Shown here in pieces: positions 5,333 to 12,541 of a stretch of 16,525 bases of DNA. Source of the DNA: JABCPE02 sp963520375 (GTDB lineage Bacteria > Bacteroidota > Bacteroidia > Flavobacteriales > Weeksellaceae); the NCBI GenBank assembly GCA_963520375.1, contig CAUQQF010000029.1:1-16525 (forward strand). The letters run 5' to 3'. The position numbers and the translations under genes were made by a program. The notes below the pieces were generated by a model. That model did not search any database. It was not told the origin of the DNA and saw only the letters and a list, made by a program, of their open reading frames with translations. Numbering within the stretch: the first letter of the stretch is position 1; the number at the start of each line of letters is the position of its first letter.

Positions 5333-6850
5333 TTAAGGCATGGTGAAACCTCTTCTAGTGGCTCTTCCGTATTCATCGAGATAAACCACAGAAACAGTTC
5401 CCTTGTAATTTTTCAGTAGATTTTCTATATCTTTCTGAGAATTAACTGGTTTTCCATTTATTTCCATGATGATATAGTTGTCCACGATACCTATTTTTGA
5501 GAGTTCTCCACCATCTACGATGTTTCTAGCGATGACACCGCTGCTCAGTCCGTAGCTTACTTTTACTCGGTCACTTAGGCTTTCGAACTCACCTCCTAAT
5601 TTTTCAGTTACGCTGAGGTCAGCTTTACTTCGTAGAGAAGTGTTTCCTTTTTGGTCTTTTAGAGCTGCAGTAGTTTTGTGCTCTTTTCCGCCTCTTATGT
5701 AGGTTACAGAAACTTTATCCCCAGGTCTCTTGCTGCCAATAGCCAGAGAAAGGTCGGAGAATCCATCGATGTTTACATTGTCTATTTTAGTGATGATATC
5801 TCCAGTTTTGATTCCTGCATCTTCTGCACCACTGTTTTTAGCAACATCTGTTACATAGATACCTTTTCCAGATTTTAGGCTGGTTTTATTTCTTTGGTTG
5901 TATGTTTTAACTTGTAAATCATTAGACAAATCTAAAGACCCAACTCCCAAGAATCCTCTCTGAACGAGACCAAATTTCTTGATATCTTCTACTACTTTTT
6001 TAGCCAAATTAGCAGGAACAGCAAATCCATATCCTTCGTAATACCCAGAAGATGAAGAGATTGCGGAGTTTATCCCAATCAAGTCACCGTTTAGGTTTAC
6101 TAATGCTCCTCCACTGTTTCCTTTGTTGATGGCAGCATCAGTCTGGATAAAACTTTCTATCGGTGTTCTACTCTGCTGGCTGAGAAGGTCTATATTTCTG
6201 CCTTTTGCAGAGACAATTCCCGCTGTAACGGTAGAGTTAAGCCCCAATGGATTTCCCACGGCAAGAACCCATTGTCCCACCTCAACTAAATCTGAGTTGG
6301 CAAAGTTAAGATAAGGAAGTCCCTTGTCTTCTATTTTTAGTAGTGCGATGTCTGTACTTGGGTCAGTTCCGATGAGCGTCGCAGTGTAAGTTTTCTTGTT
6401 GCTTAGAACTACTTCCAGTTTGCTAGCTCCTGCTACCACATGGTTATTCGATATGATGTATCCATCAGGCGAAATGATAACTCCCGAACCCAGCCCAGAA
6501 GGAAGGTCTTTTGGTGCTTCTTGTCTTTGGCTTCTATTATTTCTGAATCCTTCTCCGAAGAAAAATTCAAAAATATCCTGATCCATAGATCTTCCAGAGG
6601 AAGGCGTATTGTTTTGGTAATTTCTTATCGTAACCACTGCAGGCACGGTCGTTTTAGAAGCTTTTACGAAGTTGTCAGAAGATGAGCCGTTCAGTCCTGC
6701 TGGGATGGCGTTTTTCCCAGAAGTAGAGAAATAAGAAAAATCGGTGTTGTTTTGTTCTTCATTAAAATAGTTAATTGCTCCAAAGGTCGTCACCCCAGAA
6801 AGTATTCCTACTAATGCAAAAGGAGCAAGTTTTTTCAATTGGTTTTTCAT
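5333..6850 (-). CDS. htrA: HtrA/DegP-family periplasmic serine protease (Do-like)
   Basis: The start is placed at the ATG at 6850; the longer frame (to 6886) adds 12 polar residues before the export signal MKNQLKKLAPFALVGILSG. The 505-residue protein has a trypsin-like domain with His137 (SNNHVVAG), Asp167 (DPSTDIALL) and Ser246 (GNSGGALV), so the triad is intact. Two PDZ domains follow: one from about 275 to 370 (RGFLGVGS, AGIKTGDIITKID), one from about 405 to the end (GVIARNIV, NYIIMEINGKPVN). Such proteases degrade or refold damaged envelope proteins in the periplasm. The signal resembles an uncleaved or classical N-terminal anchor. It is a single-gene transcript with a terminator at 5266-5304. 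Confidence 0.95.
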   Translation of the reverse strand: MKNQLKKLAPFALVGILSGVTTFGAINYFNEEQNNTDFSYFSTSGKNAIPAGLNGSSSDNFVKASKTTVPAVVTIRNYQNNTPSSGRSMDQDIFEFFFGEGFRNNRSQRQEAPKDLPSGLGSGVIISPDGYIISNNHVVAGASKLEVVLSNKKTYTATLIGTDPSTDIALLKIEDKGLPYLNFANSDLVEVGQWVLAVGNPLGLNSTVTAGIVSAKGRNIDLLSQQSRTPIESFIQTDAAINKGNSGGALVNLNGDLIGINSAISSSSGYYEGYGFAVPANLAKKVVEDIKKFGLVQRGFLGVGSLDLSNDLQVKTYNQRNKTSLKSGKGIYVTDVAKNSGAEDAGIKTGDIITKIDNVNIDGFSDLSLAIGSKRPGDKVSVTYIRGGKEHKTTAALKDQKGNTSLRSKADLSVTEKLGGEFESLSDRVKVSYGLSSGVIARNIVDGGELSKIGIVDNYIIMEINGKPVNSQKDIENLLKNYKGTVSVVYLDEYGRATRRGFTMP

Positions 6851-6883
6851 ATAAATGTTGTATTTACTTTGATTTTGTTGATA

Positions 6884-6891
6884 CAAATTTA
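6884..6891 (-). promoter_or_regulatory. Possible -7 box of htrA
   Basis: The minus strand reads TAAATTTG (TAnnTTTG), 33 nt before the ATG at 6850. It also overlaps the rejected upstream extension of the ORF, which supports the shorter start. No properly spaced -33 TTG is seen. Confidence 0.4.
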
Positions 6892-6989
6892 ATGCAAAAA
6901 CAATCTTGTTTCATTGGTTTTAACTAAGTTTAACAAGAATTATAAGATTTTTAAAATGGAAACTGTCAATTGGCTGGGAATAGTGGTTA

Positions 6990-7019
6990 TTGTGTCTGGG
7001 AATTTTTAGTTTATCTTTG
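6990..7019 (+). promoter_or_regulatory. Complete Bacteroidota promoter for the WapI-like gene
   Basis: TTG at 6990-6992 and TATCTTTG at 7012-7019 are separated by 19 bp, which matches the TTG-N17-23-TAnnTTTG promoter of flavobacteria. The ATG at 7042 follows 22 nt later. This is the best promoter in the window. Confidence 0.75.
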
Positions 7020-7041
7020 TTTCAAGGAAAGAAATTAAGAA

Positions 7042-7476
7042 ATGCAACAGAAAAAAATCATGTTCAAAATCCAAAACGCTCATCAAAAAATCATTTTCTC
7101 TATTCATGGGCACCGAGAAAGGAAGGACAATTTTGAAGATTGGCTGAAAGTAGAAGTGAAGGTGAAAGATGATTTAGAAGGAAAATATTATACACGAGTA
7201 AGTGAGTGTATGCTTTTTTCTGAAGTGCTGGGTCTTTTAGAATGGTTTGAGCAGATTTCAGCTGATAAAGAGAAATCCACAGAAATTGATTTTATAGAGC
7301 CTGAATTAGCCTTTGAATATCAAAATAAAAAACTTACAGTGCTGCTATGCTATGATATAGCGCCTGTTTCCTATGATGAAGAGCCATATCAGCTCACTTT
7401 TTCTTTGGATGATAAAACTCTTGCAATGATTATAAAGGAACTTGGTGAGGCTGTGGCTTCTTTTAAAAAGGAATAA
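7042..7476 (+). CDS. WapI-like immunity protein (putative)
   Basis: The 144-residue cytosolic protein has no signal peptide or membrane segment. Its layout matches what I know of WapI-type immunity proteins: an early (D/N)W-L-x-V-x-V strand (NFEDWLKVEVKVKDDLEGKY), a central helix with L-x-W (EVLGLLEWFEQI), then a FxEPxLxFxx strand (IDFIEPELAFEYQNK) and a C-terminal helix. The prototype protects Bacillus against the WapA tRNase toxin; here no toxin is in the window. It is the only + strand member of the array of immunity-like genes that runs to 13465, and it has its own strong promoter. The family call rests on pattern resemblance, so it is moderate. Confidence 0.6.
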   Translation: MQQKKIMFKIQNAHQKIIFSIHGHRERKDNFEDWLKVEVKVKDDLEGKYYTRVSECMLFSEVLGLLEWFEQISADKEKSTEIDFIEPELAFEYQNKKLTVLLCYDIAPVSYDEEPYQLTFSLDDKTLAMIIKELGEAVASFKKE

Positions 7477-7484
7477 TTATGAAA

Positions 7485-7509
7485 AAACACGAGTTGTGAG
7501 TCCGTGTTT
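7485..7509 (+). terminator. Weak hairpin after the WapI-like gene
   Basis: AAACACG (7485-7491) and CGTGTTT (7503-7509) pair over 7 bp around an 11-nt loop just after the stop. The T run is short, so this is a modest terminator candidate. Confidence 0.4.
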
Positions 7510-7582
7510 GTATTGTAATTCGTTAAGAAAGAAGCCTAATAAGCGTTTGACGATGATGGTTTCTGAGTAACTTACATGCAGG

Positions 7583-8293
7583 CTATGGCTTGTTAATATT
7601 AGCAATTTTCCTTGTTTGTTTGATTGCGTAATCAGTCGCAATTGAAGTTAATTCTGAAGCTTTCAAAGTGATTTTTCCTTCGACATGCTTTGATAAAGTC
7701 TCTGCCAGTTTTTTATATTCCTGTTTTGTAAATATATTCCTTGAAGATTTTGAGTATTCATCGAATATTTTCAAAGAATTACTCAGGTCTTCTTTCCAAA
7801 TGTTATTTATTTCTGTGCTTATAAAAACTGCAAAAGCCTTCATTGTATGTTCTCTTGGAGCGAGGCTGGATATGTGCATAGCCTCTTCAAAAAAGTCAGG
7901 CTCTTGCATGAAAAAATCTAGGTATAGAGAGATAGTCAGTAGATTTGCTACATACTTTATTCTTTTATCCTCATCGTTTTTAAAGGACTTTAAAAAATTA
8001 AAACAAAACCATTTACAATTTTCATCCTTTGACAATCCACCGAACTCTCCAATTGCATTGATGCAGGTTTCCAAAATTTTTTTATCACTTTTATGAAATG
8101 TTGCAAACTGAGCTACATGCTCTAGAAAAAGTATATTATCTGAATATAATGCTGATGATTGGCGAAATTTCAAAGCGATATTTAGAATTATTTTTGCTGT
8201 TTCAAGAGGATTTTCATCGATTTTTTCTGTCAGAAACACATTTAATTCATCATACTTTTCTTTATTTTCTAAATCTTTTCTACAAAATTTCAT
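7583..8293 (-). CDS. Uncharacterised alpha-helical protein, last gene of the array
   Basis: I use the ATG at 8293 (236 residues). The open frame extends to a TTG at 8407, but that would overlap the SUKH gene by 37 bp, and the extra 38 residues look less like real protein. The product is nearly all helix, with repeated Leu/Phe patterns (ILNIALKFRQSSALYSDNILFLEHVAQF, shortened: LNIALKF, FLEHVAQFA, YVANLLTISLYLDFF), reminiscent of HEAT/ARM-type solenoids, though I see no clear repeat unit. There is no signal peptide. It follows the SUKH gene by 77 bp on the same strand, at the downstream end of the immunity-like array, so an immunity role is a guess from context only. Confidence 0.65.
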   Translation of the reverse strand: MKFCRKDLENKEKYDELNVFLTEKIDENPLETAKIILNIALKFRQSSALYSDNILFLEHVAQFATFHKSDKKILETCINAIGEFGGLSKDENCKWFCFNFLKSFKNDEDKRIKYVANLLTISLYLDFFMQEPDFFEEAMHISSLAPREHTMKAFAVFISTEINNIWKEDLSNSLKIFDEYSKSSRNIFTKQEYKKLAETLSKHVEGKITLKASELTSIATDYAIKQTRKIANINKP

Positions 8294-8370
8294 ACTATAA
8301 TTTCTAAGATTTGTTTTACTTCGTATTTCATTCCTGCTGACACCATTTTTTAGCTTGTCTATATAAAAGT

Positions 8371-8841
8371 TTAACTTACAGAAGAATCGCTTAAAAATGC
8401 TGACCAATCATCATCCTCATTGTCATAGCCTATAATTTTTTCTTTGTATTTGCTCCCAAAAATATATTCTCTTACAAAAGTATCAAAATCAACCTCTATG
8501 CCCTCAATCCCTTCATAGACATCGGCAGGAAATATCACGCATTGGGAATGTTTATCAAGGAAAATCGGCTCGTATAAAAGCTGCCCTATTTCATACCAAG
8601 AAGGCTGTTCGGCAGGAATGCGATATTGGTTTTCCAACAGCTCCTCTACGCTCCACAGAATGATATCGCCAAAAGACCCGCCATTACAAAGCTTTAAAAA
8701 AGCACTATGCACAGGGGCTATGTATTGTGACACCTTTTGTGGAATACTTTCAGCACCTTCGGGGATTTCGCCTATAAGTACGGCATCGGGTAATGAGGCT
8801 AAGCGATTTCTGTAATGGGTAATGATAGTTTCTAAGGTCAT
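8371..8841 (-). CDS. SUKH (SMI1/KNR4) family immunity-like protein, full-length copy
   Basis: The start is the ATG at 8841, two codons after a TTG. The 156-residue protein has SUKH features: an N-terminal helix, IPQKVSQYIAPVHSAFLKLCNGGSFGD (in parts: AFLKLCNGGSFGD), the strand IILWSVEELLENQYR, then a middle section ending in VIFPADVYEG and a C-terminal acidic DDWSAFLSD. SUKH proteins are common immunity proteins of bacterial polymorphic toxin systems and bind the toxin in the cytosol. It starts 10 nt after the DUF2262 gene upstream and is surely co-transcribed with it. Its first half is base-for-base identical to the stub at 9307-9570, because both derive from a tandem duplication. Confidence 0.8.
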   Translation of the reverse strand: MTLETIITHYRNRLASLPDAVLIGEIPEGAESIPQKVSQYIAPVHSAFLKLCNGGSFGDIILWSVEELLENQYRIPAEQPSWYEIGQLLYEPIFLDKHSQCVIFPADVYEGIEGIEVDFDTFVREYIFGSKYKEKIIGYDNEDDDWSAFLSDSSVS

Positions 8842-8851
8842 TTTCAATCAA

Positions 8852-9310
8852 TTATTCTAACCAAATAGTTGGGCATATTTCGGCATCATTAAAATTCTCA
8901 CCGTCAAAGTATAAGGCGATAAATGAGTGTCCCAAGAATATATCATTATTATCAAAGAAAATTTCTACATCCTCACTGTAAAACAAGAAACTTCGCAAAC
9001 TAAGGGCTTCTATAAATTGTTCTTTAGTAAGCTCAGGTTTGTCTTCATCATCCTTGTCATCATCGCCAAAACGCCAGTTGTCATTGTAGAGTTCTAAATA
9101 TTTCTCAGCAATACATTCTTTTGCTTTTGGAGATAGGGAGTCTATCTCACTGAAAAAGGTGTTCATCTGCTGTTCTATCTTTTCAGTGTCGCCTTCATCT
9201 TCAAGAATGATTTCCACCCTTAATTCTTCTCCATTGATAACCACCGTCCCATCATAAGAAGTAGGATCATCAGTGTGCTGTGTAAAATCTTTAATTTTAT
9301 ATTGTTTCAT
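8852..9310 (-). CDS. DUF2262-like immunity-type protein, copy A with altered C-terminus
   Basis: The 152-residue acidic protein resembles DUF2262: a helix with CIAEKYLELYNDNW, then LTKEQFIEALSLRSFLFY, and the closing motif DNNDIFLGHSFIA with a following D-G turn. It is about 83 % identical to copy B (9586-10029); residues 1-24 are identical. Copy A carries 10 extra bases near its 3' end (the GCC GAAATAT GCC stretch around 8870-8880). These shift the frame, so the protein ends CPTIWLE where copy B ends with the family-like AQMFG. The ATG overlaps the stop of the SUKH stub upstream (ATGA). An immunity role is inferred from the SUKH partner and the array. Confidence 0.72.
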   Translation of the reverse strand: MKQYKIKDFTQHTDDPTSYDGTVVINGEELRVEIILEDEGDTEKIEQQMNTFFSEIDSLSPKAKECIAEKYLELYNDNWRFGDDDKDDEDKPELTKEQFIEALSLRSFLFYSEDVEIFFDNNDIFLGHSFIALYFDGENFNDAEICPTIWLE

Positions 9311-9570
9311 AAGAACTTGATTTTAATTTGGTTTAAATCTGCAGGGACACGATATTGGTTTTCCAACAGCTCCTCTACGCTCCACAGAATGATATCGCCA
9401 AAAGACCCGCCATTACAAAGCTTTAAAAAAGCACTATGCACAGGGGCTATGTATTGTGACACCTTTTGTGGAATACTTTCAGCACCTTCGGGGATTTCGC
9501 CTATAAGTACGGCATCGGGTAATGAGGCTAAGCGATTTCTGTAATGGGTAATGATAGTTTCTAAGGTCAT
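9307..9570 (-). pseudogene. Truncated SUKH copy (N-terminal stub)
   Basis: This 87-codon frame (ATG at 9570; a TTG lies at 9576) repeats the first half of the full SUKH gene without any base change that I can see up to NQYR. After VPAD it runs into the leader of the next DUF2262 gene and ends IKIKFL. The C-terminal half of the SUKH fold is missing. The truncation is explained by the tandem-duplication breakpoint. Its TGA overlaps the ATG of DUF2262 copy A, so translation of the stub may couple to that gene. It is probably not a working immunity protein, but the open frame and coupling could be kept by selection. Confidence 0.8.
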
Positions 9571-9585
9571 TTTCAATCAATTATT

Positions 9586-10029
9586 CTAACCAAACATTTG
9601 GGCATCATTGAAATTCTCACCATCAAAATCTGAAGCGATAAGTGAGTGTCCTAAGAACATATCGTTGTCATCAAAGAAGACTTCTACATCCTCGCTGTAA
9701 AACAAGAGACTTCGCAAGCTAAGGGCTTCCATAAATTCTTCTTTAGTAAGCTCAGGTTTATCGGGATCATCTTCGTCATCATCACCAAAACGCCAGTTGT
9801 CATTGTAGAGGTCTAAAAATTCATTAGCAATACATTCTTTTGCTTTTGGAGATAGGGTGTCTATCTCACTGAAAAAGGTGTTCATCAGTTGCTCTATCTT
9901 TTCAGTTTCGCCTTCATCCTCTAGGATGATGCTCACACCTAATTCTTTTCCGCCAACAACCACCGTCCCATCATAAGAAGTAGGATCATCAGTGTGCTGT
10001 GTAAAATCTTTAATTTTATATTGTTTCAT
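9586..10029 (-). CDS. DUF2262-like immunity-type protein, copy B
   Basis: The 147-residue protein has the same layout as copy A and the more family-like ending (MFLGHSLIASDFDGENFNDA then QMFG). The middle region (FGDDDEDDPDKPELTKEEF) is very acidic, common in immunity proteins that mask basic toxin surfaces. It is the first gene of a minus-strand transcript that continues through the SUKH stub, DUF2262 copy A and full SUKH. A -7 box lies about 100 nt upstream (10128-10135). Twenty-four or so substitutions separate it from copy A, scattered after residue 24. That contrasts with the perfect identity of the flanking segments. Confidence 0.75.
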   Translation of the reverse strand: MKQYKIKDFTQHTDDPTSYDGTVVVGGKELGVSIILEDEGETEKIEQLMNTFFSEIDTLSPKAKECIANEFLDLYNDNWRFGDDDEDDPDKPELTKEEFMEALSLRSLLFYSEDVEVFFDDNDMFLGHSLIASDFDGENFNDAQMFG

Positions 10030-10127
10030 AAGAACTTGATTTTAATTTTGTTTAAAAAGGTTTAATACCAAAGAAAAAGTGGAAATAATAAAAATAATAT
10101 TGATTTCAATACATTTATGTTGTAATA

Positions 10128-10135
10128 CAAAGATA
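10128..10135 (-). promoter_or_regulatory. -7 box for the duplicated DUF2262-SUKH operon
   Basis: The minus strand reads TATCTTTG, matching the -7 consensus exactly, about 100 nt before the ATG at 10029. No TTG is seen at 17-23 nt. The 161-bp spacer 10030-10190 otherwise holds only AT-rich sequence, so this leader would be unusually long. Confidence 0.5.
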
Positions 10136-10190
10136 TAAAAATCAATGAATTAATAATGAAAAATAACTCAGACTAGTAGTGTGGGCTTTT

Positions 10191-10577
10191 TCAATCGGTT
10201 TGTATGGGAGCAATATCATACCCTAAAAGCTCCAAGAAAAGAAGTCCGTTTAGTGGCGGGATTTTGTTGTCTCCTTTCCAGCCTTGCTCCTCTCCCCAGT
10301 CAATAAGTTTTGGGATATATTTGGGCTCGTTGAGGTTTATGATTTCTTTGGTTTGTGTGTTTTTGTTCAGTAAACTGATATTACCATTGAGAGGCTGTCC
10401 CATGTATTTATCCTCAATGGTGATGAAATTGATACATAAAGGCGTGTTTTTTTCTCCTTCCAAAAAGATACGCACAGAGAGCAGAGAGGTGCTGTCTTTT
10501 TTCGTGTTGTAGACTGTATTTATTCTGTACAAATACTCTTTTTCTTTATGAATCAATTTGCGCAATTTCTGTTTCAT
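10191..10577 (-). CDS. Uncharacterised small protein of the immunity-like array
   Basis: The 128-residue protein has no signal peptide or membrane segment. It begins with a basic helix (MKQKLRKLIHKEKEYLY) and continues with alternating beta-strand sequence (SVRIFLEGEKNTPLCINFIT, GNISLLNKNTQTKEI). A conserved-looking tail, YIPKLIDWGEEQGW followed by FLELLGYDIAPIQ, closes it. I do not recognise a named family. Size, cytosolic character and position among SUKH and DUF2262 genes suggest an immunity protein. It starts 40 nt after the stop of the 370-residue gene with no terminator between, so it is likely in the same transcript. Confidence 0.65.
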   Translation of the reverse strand: MKQKLRKLIHKEKEYLYRINTVYNTKKDSTSLLSVRIFLEGEKNTPLCINFITIEDKYMGQPLNGNISLLNKNTQTKEIINLNEPKYIPKLIDWGEEQGWKGDNKIPPLNGLLFLELLGYDIAPIQTD

Positions 10578-10617
10578 GTTTGTTCCTTTTTAGTTCATAA
10601 AATTCAAACGATGATAA

Positions 10618-11730
10618 TTAGTTTATTGTCTCTATAACCTTTTGAATGAAATTCAATACGAAGTCGCTGTTTTTGAGTTCATAGCTTAGATTTATAGGAG
10701 CAATATTTCCTCTCATCAGTTCCCAATTTTGGTCACGAGTTATGACCTCATCTGTAGAAGTGATGGTTACTATCCCGTTTTGTATAGTGATATTTTGAAG
10801 TTCATAGAGTCGCCATTCTTCTTCGCGAGCATCTCTAAAGAATGTTTTTTCAAACAAAATCTTTGTATCGGCAACTTCATTGCGACTTTGTAATTTGTTC
10901 TCTTCATTGATTCCCATAGTAAACACACTAAAGCCACCGCCTTCTTCAGCAGAGGGAATTATGTGCCCTTCATTGTCATATTGAGTAGTTCTTAGCTCAA
11001 ATAATTTACCTTTTTCTGTTCCCAATGTAATTGTGCTCCAGTGCTTTTCTCGCCTGTTTAAGAGGATTTGTTGGGTGTGAAGATCGTAAACAGCTTTAAT
11101 CCAGACCTTATCTGATGGATATTGAGCCAAGAATTGAAAGCGTTCTATTCTCCATTTTGAAAGTACTTCAAAGGATAATTCACTATAATCCACATTTACT
11201 TGCACATTGTAAAGAGGTAGAGGATAGGTGTCTCCATAAGGATTTTCATCATAGAAATATTGGTGTGTTTTAGGGTCGTATTCCAGACATACAAAATTGT
11301 CTTCCTCATTTCCTAATACTACTGAAAAACAATCAAAATCATCTATTTCTACGCTGCAATTATGCAGTGCAATTACTGTAGGTGCCGGTATTTCAAAACC
11401 ATACGCCAAAGCCGCATCACGGATGAAGTTAGAAAGTTCTATCGTATAACCATTGTAAAGAAACCCCCAAAGATATTCAGGCATTTCTTCTTCCTCGGGA
11501 TCGTTGAAGGTGGAGAGTTGCTCACAAATGGTTTGTATGGCTTCTGCAAGGTAAGTTTGCTTATCAGGAGCTTGGTCATATTTTTCTAATTGTGTAAGGA
11601 AAGCCTCCAAATGTGTGTTACAATCGGTTATATTTTCTTCTGTATAGTAGCGGTCTTCTGTTGCGGTAGCCAATAGTTCAGCACGCATTTGTGCGATGAT
11701 TTGGTCTTTTTGAGTAATGAATCTGGTCAT
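10618..11730 (-). CDS. Two-part immunity-like protein with a duplicated N-terminal module
   Basis: The 370-residue cytosolic protein has two parts. Residues 1-78 are a helical module (TQKDQIIAQMRAEL, YYTEENITDCNTHLEAFL, AIQTICEQLSTF), which is repeated as a separate 79-residue ORF at 12257-12496. Next come a short helical link ending FIRDAALAYGF and a long beta-rich part (LGNEEDNFVCLEYDPKTHQ shortened: FVCLEYDPKTHQYFYDENPY; later WSTITLGTEKGKLFEL). The helical start with an F-I-x-x-A-x-x-x-G-F helix resembles proteins often found beside Rhs toxins, by memory only. The ATG lies 5 nt after the stop of the 174-residue gene, indicating an operon. Function is unknown; immunity is inferred from context. 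Confidence 0.72.
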   Translation of the reverse strand: MTRFITQKDQIIAQMRAELLATATEDRYYTEENITDCNTHLEAFLTQLEKYDQAPDKQTYLAEAIQTICEQLSTFNDPEEEEMPEYLWGFLYNGYTIELSNFIRDAALAYGFEIPAPTVIALHNCSVEIDDFDCFSVVLGNEEDNFVCLEYDPKTHQYFYDENPYGDTYPLPLYNVQVNVDYSELSFEVLSKWRIERFQFLAQYPSDKVWIKAVYDLHTQQILLNRREKHWSTITLGTEKGKLFELRTTQYDNEGHIIPSAEEGGGFSVFTMGINEENKLQSRNEVADTKILFEKTFFRDAREEEWRLYELQNITIQNGIVTITSTDEVITRDQNWELMRGNIAPINLSYELKNSDFVLNFIQKVIETIN

Positions 11731-11735
11731 ATCTG

Positions 11736-12260
11736 TTATTTTATGGTTGTTTGAAATAATTGGTAACCTACATATTTTTTTAAATCAGGATAAACATTCC
11801 GATAGAAAAGATCCCAATAACTGGCAATACGGCTCTCTATACGCTTTTGATAGAGAGAATTTTCACGAAAGAAATCCCTTAATTTATCACGAGTATCATT
11901 AGGAAGTTCGTGATGAAGCATTTCTAATATTTCTATCACATAATCCCCAAAAAGTTTGGCGATAAAGGGCAAAGCAAAATCTTCTTTCACCTCCAATACT
12001 TTTCTTAAGTAATATTCTCTTAAATGACCGTTGCAATGACACAAATACAAGCAATTAAGCATTTGTTCTTGAACTAAAGTCAGACTTTGGGTATTGTATT
12101 CCCCAAAATAGACTCTTTGAGGTGACTCCAAAAATTCCCCTTTGAGGCAAATAGTTTCAGTTCCTATAGTTTTGAAGTCCTTAGGGTCATTTTGCTGTAG
12201 AAAATCTGCTATTTTAGTAGCTTCTTTATGCAAATAAGAGGGAAAAGCCTTTTGTATCAT
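11736..12260 (-). CDS. Uncharacterised helical protein coupled to the 79-residue stub
   Basis: The 174-residue protein is mainly helical (MIQKAFPSYLHKEATKIADF, LVQEQMLNCLYLCHCNGHLR, LPFIAKLFGDYVIEILEMLH) and ends YVGYQLFQTTIK. It resembles HEAT-like immunity proteins in texture, but I know no specific family. Its ATG overlaps the TGA of the preceding stub in an ATGA, so translation is probably coupled. It ends 5 nt before the 370-residue gene. The cysteines in YLCHC could bind metal, but too few ligands are visible to claim this. It belongs to the operon starting at the promoter near 12517. Confidence 0.68.
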   Translation of the reverse strand: MIQKAFPSYLHKEATKIADFLQQNDPKDFKTIGTETICLKGEFLESPQRVYFGEYNTQSLTLVQEQMLNCLYLCHCNGHLREYYLRKVLEVKEDFALPFIAKLFGDYVIEILEMLHHELPNDTRDKLRDFFRENSLYQKRIESRIASYWDLFYRNVYPDLKKYVGYQLFQTTIK

Positions 12261-12496
12261 CTTTTATTGTTAAAACTTGAGAGTTGCTCACAAATGGTTT
12301 GTATAGCTTCTGCGAGGTAAGTCTGTTTATCTGTGGCTTGGTCAGCTTTTTCTAATTTAGCCAAGAAAGCCTCCAAATGTGTGTTACAGTCAGTTATATT
12401 TTCTTCTGTATAGTAGCGGTCTTCCTCAATGGTTGCTGAGAGTTCTGCACGCATTTGCGCGATGATTTGGTCTTTTTGAGTAATGAGTGATGTCAT
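12257..12496 (-). CDS. Stand-alone copy of the 370-residue protein's N-terminal module
   Basis: The 79-residue product (ITQKDQIIAQMRAEL onward) is about 85 % identical to residues 1-78 of the downstream 370-residue protein, and then ends FNNKR where the long protein continues FNDPEEEE. It is either a gene remnant or a functional small helical protein. Frame and start are intact, a -7 box is 20 nt upstream, and its TGA overlaps the next ATG (ATGA). All of that looks like the head of a living operon. The remnant's lost C-terminal part is not found elsewhere in the window. Compare the SUKH stub, which sits in the same way before a full gene. Confidence 0.65.
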   Translation of the reverse strand: MTSLITQKDQIIAQMRAELSATIEEDRYYTEENITDCNTHLEAFLAKLEKADQATDKQTYLAEAIQTICEQLSSFNNKR

Positions 12497-12516
12497 TTTT
12501 TATTTTTAATATCAAA

Positions 12517-12524
12517 CAAAGATA
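12517..12524 (-). promoter_or_regulatory. -7 box of the second immunity-like operon
   Basis: The minus strand reads TATCTTTG, 20 nt before the ATG at 12496. The upstream TTG is too far (over 30 nt), so only the -7 element is convincing. It lies downstream of the gene ending at 12565, marking a new transcript. Confidence 0.55.
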
Positions 12525-12541
12525 CTAATTAACAGATGAGA

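Larger units (their letters stand above)
8621..10060 (-). repeat. Tandem duplication of a DUF2262-SUKH unit (about 729 bp)
   Basis: Unit A (about 8621-9349) and unit B (about 9350-10060) are direct repeats. Bases 8621-8865 and 9350-9594 look identical (245 bp), and 9241-9329 matches 9960-10048. The offset falls from 729 to 719 bp because copy A has 10 extra bases. The breakpoints lie inside SUKH (after codons for PAE/PAD) and in the leader before DUF2262. One unequal exchange explains the truncated SUKH. Confidence 0.88.
11515..12496 (-). repeat. Direct repeat of the N-terminal module (11515-11730 and 12281-12496)
   Basis: Two direct copies of about 216 bp share long identical runs (for example GCCTCCAAATGTGTGTTACA and GCGATGATTTGGTCTTTTTG on +), with differences concentrated near the middle and the extreme 5' end. 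They are 766 bp apart. They could recombine, deleting the 174-residue gene between them. Confidence 0.8.

Noticed and set aside
8294..8407. TTG-initiated extension of the helical protein at 7583
   Set aside because: It would overlap the SUKH gene by 37 bp; the ATG at 8293 is cleaner. It cannot be fully excluded.
9275..9544. Plus-strand ORF that also appears at 8618-8815 with the same sequence
   Set aside because: The repetition only reflects the tandem duplication of the SUKH gene on the other strand; it is a shadow frame.
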